Made by a program: the position numbers and the translations under genes. The notes beneath the pieces were generated by a model. That model was given only the letters and a program-made list of their open reading frames with translations, had not been told where the DNA came from and did not search any database. Positions 58,167-64,000 of a stretch of DNA of 64,000 bases are shown in pieces. Numbering within the stretch: the first letter of the stretch is position 1; the number at the start of each line of letters is the position of its first letter. The DNA is taken from the NCBI GenBank assembly GCA_937907455.1, contig CALESQ010000013.1, forward strand, positions 1-64,000. Direction: 5' to 3'. The DNA is from an uncultured Caldilineales bacterium. GTDB lineage: Bacteria; Chloroflexota; Anaerolineae; JAAEKA01.

Positions 58167-58844
58167 ATGATGGCTATCAATGAATTAACCAACCGTGAAC
58201 AGGAAGTGGTTCACTTGTTGCTGGCAGGCAAAAGCAACAAGGAGATTGCCGCGGCGCTGGTTGTCTCGGAACGCACCGTCGAATTCCATTTACAGAACAT
58301 CTATCAGAAGTTTCAGGTGACTTCCAGAGTAGAACTGGTACTGAAGCTGCGGCCTTCCACAGTTGCGGATACCGAAAAACTGGTTGACAATAGCAGCATG
58401 CCCGTTTCTGCGGGCTGGGTTGCCACACTCAAGGCAACCGCGGCTAAAATCAACAAGGAGTTTGCCATGGAAAGCCTGTCCAGCACCCCAATGTCTGCGC
58501 CCCCCCTGCCCTTGACTTTTTATCAGGCGATCCGCCGTTGTCTGACGCACTATGCAGAATTCACCGGTCGCGCTTCGCGGCCAGAATTCTGGTGGTTTGC
58601 CCTGTTTGTTCTCCTGGTTACCACCGCATTTACCTATGTGAGTGAAGCACTTGGCAGTATGTTTACGGTAGCCATGCTTTTGCCTTTCCTGGCAGTTGGC
58701 ACGCGCCGTCTGCACGATACCGGCAAAAGTGGCTGGTGGCAATTGCTTTTGCTGGCTCCGGTCGGCGGGCTGGTGGCCTTGATCATACTCTGGGCAATGC
58801 CCGGCACCGCTCAGGCGGCTGATGAAGCATCGGCAGCGTCTTAA
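58167..58844 (+). CDS. LuxR-type HTH fused to DUF805 membrane domain
   Basis: A 225-residue protein. Residues 5-65 are a LuxR/GerE helix-turn-helix (LTNREQEVVHLLLAGKSNKE and VSERTVEFHLQNIYQKFQV). After a linker of about 55 residues comes DUF805 (from about 118: FYQAIRRCLTHYAEFTGRAS, RPEFWWFALF, RRLHDTGKSGWWQL) with three or four helices. A DNA-binding domain tied to DUF805 suggests a membrane-attached regulator. Inside the gene, aaggag at 58455-58460 sits 6 nt before an in-frame ATG at 58467 that would yield the DUF805 part alone (125 residues). The full-length start has no ribosome binding site. Confidence 0.85.
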   Translation: MMAINELTNREQEVVHLLLAGKSNKEIAAALVVSERTVEFHLQNIYQKFQVTSRVELVLKLRPSTVADTEKLVDNSSMPVSAGWVATLKATAAKINKEFAMESLSSTPMSAPPLPLTFYQAIRRCLTHYAEFTGRASRPEFWWFALFVLLVTTAFTYVSEALGSMFTVAMLLPFLAVGTRRLHDTGKSGWWQLLLLAPVGGLVALIILWAMPGTAQAADEASAAS

Positions 58845-58903
58845 GGCCGCACAGTGCCTTCAGCTAGCCTGGTTGCCGCGGCAGCGTTTTTTGCTGCTCT
58901 CTG

Positions 58904-59887
58904 TTACCGCGCCATCTGCAACAGTCGCGGCAGATCGCCCACCACCTCCAGCCCGGCGTGACGCCCCCGGCTGTGTAGCAGCGTGTGCCCTTCTGCCGTG
59001 CTGAGTTGCACCTCTACCGTAGCGCTGAGCGTTTCCTGCACGCGTTGTCCCATGTCCAGCTTGGTGGGGCCGGCCAGCGCACCGCCCGCAGCGCGCTGGG
59101 CATGCAGGTGCAGCCGGTAACGGCGATTGCGCAGATGCCACACCACCGCCTGATCGTCCAGCGCAAGCTGTTCAATCTGCGCTCCCAGGTAAGTAGTAAA
59201 GCGATATAGACGGCCATCGTGCCACAGCCCCACGATGAAGCCGGGGAAAGCGCGTCCCAGCCAGGGAATGATCGCCACCGACGCGGTCAAACTCACCCGC
59301 GGCTGATCGAAATGGTTGCTTTGCAGCCAAATCCATGCCGCCGGGAACGATTGCCCCCAGTCCTTCTCGATGTAGCCGCTGCCGCCGTTGAAATCGGCCT
59401 CGCTGCCATTGAGCTGCAACGTCCCATAGATGCGGTGATCCAGGCTGAGCACGCCGTGGTAGCATTCCATGAACGGAACCCAGGCATACCAACCCATAAT
59501 GCCCGGCGCAAACCAGCTTACCGGCCACGGCTTTAGGCCGGTGAAGTGTAATTCGCCTTGTACCTGCCCTTCTGCGCGCTGAATATCCAAAATTATCCGG
59601 TCGCGCCTGAACAGATTTGGCCCCACGCGCACCTCAAAGGCGCGCGGCTCGGCATGGAAATCGGCCAGCGGGTAGCGATGATATACCGCCTCACCGCTGA
59701 CGCCATTCAGCACCTGCACAAAGGCATGAGCTTCGCCGCTCAGGCTGACGCCGGGAATGATGGCAATGCGCCGGCTTTCATCGGCTGAAACCAGCTTGTA
59801 GTACCAGCCTTCGAAGTACGGCGCGCGTCGTCCATGCCCGTGGTATAGCTCAGGATGCCGCATGGTGTAGAAAAGGTTGTTAAACAT
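58904..59887 (-). CDS. tocopherol-cyclase-like protein
   Basis: A 327-residue protein with the opening ELYHGHGRRAPYFEGWYYKL and the central GYIEKDWGQSFPAAWIWLQ. Both are hallmarks of the tocopherol cyclase family, a lipocalin/attractin-like beta fold. Plant and cyanobacterial enzymes close the chromanol ring. In non-phototrophic bacteria the family acts on unknown substrates, and no other tocopherol genes are in the window, so this function is not asserted. No signal peptide is present. Confidence 0.83.
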   Translation of the reverse strand: MFNNLFYTMRHPELYHGHGRRAPYFEGWYYKLVSADESRRIAIIPGVSLSGEAHAFVQVLNGVSGEAVYHRYPLADFHAEPRAFEVRVGPNLFRRDRIILDIQRAEGQVQGELHFTGLKPWPVSWFAPGIMGWYAWVPFMECYHGVLSLDHRIYGTLQLNGSEADFNGGSGYIEKDWGQSFPAAWIWLQSNHFDQPRVSLTASVAIIPWLGRAFPGFIVGLWHDGRLYRFTTYLGAQIEQLALDDQAVVWHLRNRRYRLHLHAQRAAGGALAGPTKLDMGQRVQETLSATVEVQLSTAEGHTLLHSRGRHAGLEVVGDLPRLLQMAR

Positions 59888-59971
59888 AGAAATTGCCCTG
59901 GGTAACTCATAACCACCTCCCTCTCAGGGTTTTTGGTGATCGCTCACCATGATTTTATGGCCCGGTGACCG

Positions 59972-59999
59972 ATTACGAGTTACGTGTTACGAGTTGCAT
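59972..59999. repeat. heptamer tandem repeat (4 units) before an IMPACT gene
   Basis: ATTACGA, GTTACGT, GTTACGA and GTTGCAT in exact register end 3 nt before the ATG at 60003. They leave no space for a ribosome binding site. Confidence 0.65.
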
Positions 60000-60002
60000 A
60001 TC

Positions 60003-60623
60003 ATGTCCGAACGGTATTCCATTCCCGCGGTTCACTACCGCGTGGAAGAAGAAATTAATCGCAGTCGTTTCATCACCACCGTGGCCTGCACACCCACGGT
60101 GGAGGCCGCGCGCGCCTTCATTGCTGCCACGCGCCTGGAGTTTGCCGATGCCACCCACAACTGCTGGGCCTATCTGGTTGGTCCGCCCGGCAGCAGCGCA
60201 CAGATGGGCTACAGCGACGACGGTGAGCCGCACGGTACCGCGGGCAAACCTATGGCAACGGTGTTGCAGCACAGCGGCATTGGCGATCTGTGCGCAGTAA
60301 CCACGCGCTATTTCGGAGGGGTATTGCTGGGCAAGGGTGGGCTGGTGCGCGCCTATAGCGGCGGGGTGAAGCTGGCTTTGGCAACTGTGCCGTTGACCCA
60401 ACATATCCCCCGTCTCGATCTGCTTGTGGTGCTGGATTATGCCGCCGTTACCCCACTGCAACGCTTGCTGCCCGAATTCGAGGCAGAAATTGTGGCCCAG
60501 GATTACGCTGCCGAGGTAACCTGGCATCTGCGTTTGCCGGTAGCGCAAGCCGCCGGTTTGCAGCAACGCCTTGTCGAGCTAACCAATGGCGCAGTACTTA
60601 TCGAGCAGGTACAGCACGAGTAA
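60003..60623 (+). CDS. IMPACT family protein (YigZ-like)
   Basis: A 206-residue protein with the IMPACT core INRSRFITTVACTPTVEAAR, THNCWAYLVGPPGSSAQMGY, SDDGEPHGTAGKPMATVLQH and TRYFGGVLLGKGGLVRAYSG. A C-terminal ferredoxin-like DUF1949 domain follows. YigZ-type proteins bind nucleic acid or ribosomes, possibly in ribosome rescue or translation control. The start at 60003 is chosen from the family N-terminus; the upstream frame is repeat sequence. Confidence 0.9.
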   Translation: MSERYSIPAVHYRVEEEINRSRFITTVACTPTVEAARAFIAATRLEFADATHNCWAYLVGPPGSSAQMGYSDDGEPHGTAGKPMATVLQHSGIGDLCAVTTRYFGGVLLGKGGLVRAYSGGVKLALATVPLTQHIPRLDLLVVLDYAAVTPLQRLLPEFEAEIVAQDYAAEVTWHLRLPVAQAAGLQQRLVELTNGAVLIEQVQHE

Positions 60624-60641
60624 ACGAGCGCCCGCCTTTGC

Positions 60642-61589
60642 CTAGCGCATCATCACATCTACGCACAACATCACCAGCACCACGGCCAGATACATGTTAG
60701 AAGCAATAAACAGGGAACGGGCGTTTTTTGGTGTTACCACTACCAGCAGGCGCAGGTTGCGCAGCAGCATGTCAACCGTGGCAATTCCCACCGGCACAAA
60801 GTAAATCCAGCTCAGCGCGGGGTCCAGCGCCAGCATCAGCGCGGCGTAGGCTGTGGCTGCGGTGTGCAAAAACACCCAAAATGCAGCCTGCCGCGGTGTC
60901 ACCATCACCGGCAGCATAGGGGTATCGCTGCGGGCATAGTCGTTGCGGTAGACAATTGCCAGGCTCCAAAAATGGCTGGGCGTCCATAAAAACACCAGCA
61001 AAGCCAGCACCAGCGCGCCCGGCGCGTTCCAGTGACCCGCCGCGGCCGCGCCGCTGAGTACGGCTGCACTGCCCGCGGCACCGCCGATCACAATATTCAG
61101 CGGTGTGCGCGGCTTCAACCAGATGGTATACACCAGCACATAGATGAAAGCCCCCATGCCCAGCCAGAAAGCCAGCGCATGGCTGAAGGGCCAGGCAACT
61201 GCCATGCCCAGGGCAATCATCGCCAGCGCCACCCAGGGAACCCAAGCGGGGTTGGGAATATCGCCGTTTACCAGCGGACGATGGCGCGTGCGCGTCATGT
61301 CACCATCGGATTTGCGTTCGATATACTGGTTGAGCGCCGATGCTCCTGATGCCGACAGCCAGCCGGTGAGCAAGGTTAGCCCCAGCACCCGCCAGCCCGG
61401 CCAGTGTCCTGCGCCGATAAACGCGCCACCTACCGCGGCAAACAGCAGCAGGCTCACCACGCGCGCCTTGAAAAGCACCATCAAAATGCTAAACCAAGAA
61501 GGCTTTTTCGCAGAGTGCAGTGCCGCTGTGGCATCGTTGCCAGCGGCGTCAGGGATAGGGTAGCGTGGTGCCTTATGCACAGAGGCCAT
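60642..61589 (-). CDS. ctaB: protoheme IX farnesyltransferase (heme O synthase)
   Basis: UbiA-family prenyltransferase that adds farnesyl to heme b to make heme O for cytochrome oxidase. The 315-residue membrane protein has about nine helices and the two acidic motifs. NQYIERKSDGDMTRTRHRPL is motif 1. YRNDYARSDTPMLPVMV is the CtaB/CyoE-specific loop near motif 2. The start at 61589 is preceded by aaggag. It is downstream of SURF1 and ctaG on the same strand; a ctaA-like heme A synthase is not in view. Confidence 0.94.
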   Translation of the reverse strand: MASVHKAPRYPIPDAAGNDATAALHSAKKPSWFSILMVLFKARVVSLLLFAAVGGAFIGAGHWPGWRVLGLTLLTGWLSASGASALNQYIERKSDGDMTRTRHRPLVNGDIPNPAWVPWVALAMIALGMAVAWPFSHALAFWLGMGAFIYVLVYTIWLKPRTPLNIVIGGAAGSAAVLSGAAAAGHWNAPGALVLALLVFLWTPSHFWSLAIVYRNDYARSDTPMLPVMVTPRQAAFWVFLHTAATAYAALMLALDPALSWIYFVPVGIATVDMLLRNLRLLVVVTPKNARSLFIASNMYLAVVLVMLCVDVMMR

Positions 61590-61722
61590 GAATGCTCCTT
61601 GACGCAATGAGCTGTTGCGGGGAATGGAAAAGCTTGCTGATTCTAACCGAGAAAGCCGCACAGCCCAAATTCGGTGAGACCACAGGCAGACACTTTCGGG
61701 GCAGGGTTAAGCGTGGCGACGG

Positions 61723-62490
61723 CTACTGCGCGCTGCGTTTGCGCACCGCTGCCACATAGACCACTCCTGCGGTGGCGGCGAAGGCAAACCATTGCAGCGC
61801 ATAGCCCAGATGTGGCCCCTCCGACAAATCCACCTCCGGCTCGATGGCAACAGGAGGTTGGCGGTTGACCGCATCATCTGCGCCGGCCAGCAGATACACC
61901 GGCAGCAGGGGATAGGGAAGCTGGCTTTGCATGGCGGCAATGTCTACGCGGTACCATTCTATCTGCGGCTGTGCGGGGCGTTCACCGCGGCCCGCCGGGG
62001 GTGTTTCCGTGGTACCGGGCAGCAGTTGGGACGGCTGAAGCACGCCGCGCACAGTGACAGGCGCTTGCCCGCGGGGGTACTGCTGCCAGCGACCACTGGC
62101 TACATCGTCGAAAGGCAGCCAGCCGCGATCAACCAATACCGCTTTGTTGCTGTCGCTCAGACGCAGGGGCACAATCCAGTGTGCGCCCGGTTGGCCGTTG
62201 TAGGGCTGCTGCACCAGCAGCATCTCACCGGCAAAGTCGAATTCGCCGGTGGCTTCAGCGGGCACGTTGCGCACTGTGGCGCGCGTATCAGGCAGGGGCT
62301 GGCGGTACAATGCCACTGCGTTGAGCGAGAGCGGCGCGGCCGCCAATTTGGCTGTCAGATCGGCATTGCGGGCAAGGCGCTGTTCGCGGCGCTCCAACTG
62401 CCATACTCCCAAGCGGATCATCACCGCCATGGCAGCTAATACCAGCAGGGTGGCAAACAAAAATCGGCGACTAAACAGGGTGCGCAGCAT
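61723..62490 (-). CDS. SURF1 family cytochrome oxidase assembly protein
   Basis: A 255-residue protein with one helix at each end and a periplasmic central domain, the SURF1 layout. It shows LFATLLVLAAMAVMIRLGVW followed by QLERREQRLARN, the VRNVPAEATGEFDFAGEMLL strand, and VLVDRGWLPFDD (the family GW motif). LGYALQWFAFAATAGVVYVA forms the last helix. SURF1 delivers heme a to oxidase subunit I. The start overlaps the 62471-63082 gene by 20 nt, so translation is coupled. Confidence 0.9.
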   Translation of the reverse strand: MLRTLFSRRFLFATLLVLAAMAVMIRLGVWQLERREQRLARNADLTAKLAAAPLSLNAVALYRQPLPDTRATVRNVPAEATGEFDFAGEMLLVQQPYNGQPGAHWIVPLRLSDSNKAVLVDRGWLPFDDVASGRWQQYPRGQAPVTVRGVLQPSQLLPGTTETPPAGRGERPAQPQIEWYRVDIAAMQSQLPYPLLPVYLLAGADDAVNRQPPVAIEPEVDLSEGPHLGYALQWFAFAATAGVVYVAAVRKRSAQ

Positions 62491-63082
62491 GGCGACGTTT
62501 CCTCCACCACCACCACAGCACCCCGGCCCCGCCCGCCAGCAGAGCGGCTGCCAGCATCACCTCGCCCGGGCCAAAGGCCAGCGGTGCAGGCTGCACAGCC
62601 AATTCAAAGGTGATGCTGCCATTGCCTGCGGCGTCGCTATGGGCTACGGCAATTTGCCAAAGACCCGCTTTTGGCAGGGTCATGTCGGTTTCGTAATAGG
62701 TTTTGATGGTAGCATTGTCGTGCGTGGCTGCGCTGATCACCGGTGCGGCGCTGGTGTCCATAAGCGTAGCGGTTACCTGAACCGCGGCATCAAGCACTGG
62801 CCGTTGGGTTTCCGGCTGCACCAACGCTACCGTGACATGCAGCACGCCCGGCTGCGGTGGCTGCGGATTGGTCCACACATACACGTGATACGGCCCCGAC
62901 GGCACATCCACTACCTGCGGTTGCCCGCCGCCGTGAGCCGAGGCCATCACCGGCAGCAGCAGCAAGGCCAACAGCGCCAGCACGCTTCCTGAAGCTGTGA
63001 TGATCCTGCTTTTAACGGTCGTGCGCTGTGATTTGCGAGGCAGGCGGGTCGTGCAGCAAGGGGAGTGTGGGTTTTCAGACAC
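62471..63082 (-). CDS. FixH/YtkA-like exported protein of the oxidase assembly cluster
   Basis: A 203-residue protein. A first hydrophobic segment (about residues 29-48) is followed by HGGGQPQVVDVPSGPYHVYV and a beta-sandwich (VTVALVQPETQRPVLDAAVQ, YYETDMTLPKAGLWQIAVA). A C-terminal helix and basic tail WWWWRKRRH end it. This is the FixH/YtkA-like pattern, found in copper-oxidase assembly. The start is a GTG at 63082, preceded by aggag and overlapping the ctaG stop by 8 nt. The upstream ATG of the frame is inside ctaG. The two genes are translationally coupled. Confidence 0.75.
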   Translation of the reverse strand: MSENPHSPCCTTRLPRKSQRTTVKSRIITASGSVLALLALLLLPVMASAHGGGQPQVVDVPSGPYHVYVWTNPQPPQPGVLHVTVALVQPETQRPVLDAAVQVTATLMDTSAAPVISAATHDNATIKTYYETDMTLPKAGLWQIAVAHSDAAGNGSITFELAVQPAPLAFGPGEVMLAAALLAGGAGVLWWWWRKRRHAAHPV

Positions 63083-63959
63083 GGGTATCTCCTGTGGGCA
63101 ACCAGGCTGGATTGGTCTGCACTGGCTTTTTTGCCTCGTTGGCCACCAGATGGCTGAGCACCAGCAGCGCAGCCCAGAAAAACATCTCACTGCCGGGTAT
63201 CCACATCAGAATACCGGCAATCATCTGATCTTGCATTACTCCCAGGCTGGTGATGCGCGGCACATTGGCGTAGTAGGGATAGATCGGCTGCGGGGCAAAG
63301 GCGATCACCACACCGATGATCATGTTGACCGGCACCACCGAAATGGTGTAGACAATGCGTTGTCCAATGCTTAGTGAGCGATGCAGGCGCGGTGCGCAGC
63401 CCAGTACATGCCACCATAGCAGGGCAGTGCTAAAGAAAAAGCAGAGATGCTGAATGTCATGCACCAGGTTGTTGCGCAGTGCCAGGTCATACAGCGTGGG
63501 ATCGTGCCAGCCGATCAATACTGTGACATAAACCAGCCAGGAAATCCCCGGCGTGGTGATGCGGGCCAGGGCGCGTCGCCAGGGTGATCGGTCGTTCAGC
63601 AGCCGCGCAGCCGCCTTTTGTCCTTGTGTTGGCAGCCCCCATATCAGCACCGGAAAAGGGTCGCCGATCAGCAGCAGCGGCACGGCTAACATGCTCAACA
63701 GCAGGTGTTGTGTCATGTGCAGGAAGAAAAGCTGGCCGCTCAGCACATCAATTGGCGACATCAACGCAATGCCGATGCTGGCTAGCCCCAGCCAATAGGT
63801 GACGAGACGCCAGCCTGTGGCCCAGCGCGTGCGTCGGCCCTCGACGCGGGCCTGGCGGCGCAGCCGAAGCCAGCCGCGGCCATAGACCAACGCCAGGGCG
63901 ATCAAGATCACCAGTACTTCGGGACGCCAGTCCCACGACAGCAACAAAGCCTTGGTCAT
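63075..63959 (-). CDS. ctaG: cytochrome c oxidase assembly protein CtaG (caa3 type)
   Basis: A 294-residue membrane protein of the Bacillus-type CtaG family, with about seven helices. It has LMSPIDVLSGQLFFLHMTQH, LLIGDPFPVLIWGLP, LVHDIQHLCFFFSTALLWWH and MQDQMIAGILMWIPGSEMF, with the conserved histidines in helices 2 and 5. The family helps build the copper centre or heme insertion of caa3 oxidases. It is first in the visible cluster; oxidase structural genes probably lie beyond the right edge. Confidence 0.9.
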   Translation of the reverse strand: MTKALLLSWDWRPEVLVILIALALVYGRGWLRLRRQARVEGRRTRWATGWRLVTYWLGLASIGIALMSPIDVLSGQLFFLHMTQHLLLSMLAVPLLLIGDPFPVLIWGLPTQGQKAAARLLNDRSPWRRALARITTPGISWLVYVTVLIGWHDPTLYDLALRNNLVHDIQHLCFFFSTALLWWHVLGCAPRLHRSLSIGQRIVYTISVVPVNMIIGVVIAFAPQPIYPYYANVPRITSLGVMQDQMIAGILMWIPGSEMFFWAALLVLSHLVANEAKKPVQTNPAWLPTGDTRV

Positions 63960-63978
63960 AGCAGATTAGAATGAAGGG

Positions 63979-64000
63979 GTAAATAGCAAGGAGTAAGCAG
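63979..64000. repeat. heptamer tandem repeat (3 units) at the window edge
   Basis: GTAAATA, GCAAGGA and GTAAGCA precede the ctaG gene at the right edge. The GTAAGCA unit equals one at 25146. Confidence 0.5.

Noticed and set aside
1..64000. tRNA, rRNA, riboswitch or prophage genes
   Set aside because: No T-loop/acceptor pattern, rRNA stretch, known riboswitch core or phage genes were seen by eye; short RNAs could still be missed without a covariance search.

Overview
The window is GC-rich bacterial chromosome, about 60% G+C by eye, with about 50 protein genes on both strands. No rRNA, tRNA, CRISPR array or intact transposase was seen. The gene mix points to the phylum Chloroflexota, probably an Anaerolineae/Caldilineae-type lineage. 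It includes several GT-C-like membrane proteins of the PTPS-related family, secreted proteins (one ending in a VYLPLV tail), XRE-STAND-TPR and TPR-CHAT regulators, a caa3-type oxidase assembly cluster, and Ino1 with a MshA-like glycosyltransferase. This assignment is inference; no marker gene fixes the species.

Layout. 1-3.9 kb: shikimate/tyrosine genes (DAHP synthase, a small unknown, tyrA, aroA). 3.9-12.8 kb: a Tat lipoprotein MsrP, a wax-ester synthase with an added helix-hairpin-helix tail, an orphan PEP-synthase-like helical protein, HIT, mtaB, an amidase, and a lipoprotein with a CLCA-like metalloprotease site. 13-17.5 kb: an unknown beta-rich protein, a TPR-CHAT protease, a zinc-finger anti-sigma factor and an ECF sigma factor. 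17.7-26.3 kb: an alpha-oxoamine synthase, SH3-type secreted protein, HipA-like kinase/DUF3037 pair, XRE-STAND-TPR regulator, lipoprotein and secreted beta-propeller. 26.3-38.7 kb: cell-surface and polysaccharide genes (beta-helix, heparinase-like lipoprotein, three multi-spanning membrane proteins, Nudix, LysM), separated by simple-sequence arrays. 38.8-43.7 kb: phosphatase, glycosyltransferase, GNAT and a large surface protein. 43.9-52.5 kb: infC-rpmI-rplT, PIN-TRAM, cysS, rlmB, glyA and fused pabB-pabC. 52.8-60.6 kb: TfoX-like, an MhqD/MhqO-type pair, a thioredoxin-like protein, Ino1, a small zincin, an HTH-DUF805 fusion, a tocopherol-cyclase-like protein and an IMPACT protein. 60.6-64 kb: ctaB, SURF1, a FixH/YtkA-like protein and ctaG for cytochrome oxidase assembly.

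The most unusual signals are these. (1) A 170-bp MITE occurs twice, each copy with its own perfect 8-bp target duplication; one copy rewrote the end of pabBC. (2) A TPR-CHAT protease beside an ECF sigma/anti-sigma pair recalls the output arm of Craspase without the CRISPR part. (3) Period-7 and period-8 repeats recur between genes and often overlap stop codons. (4) At least four genes look leaderless, with a -10 box 6-7 nt before the start codon. (5) There is a LuxR-HTH/DUF805 fusion with a second, well-placed internal start.
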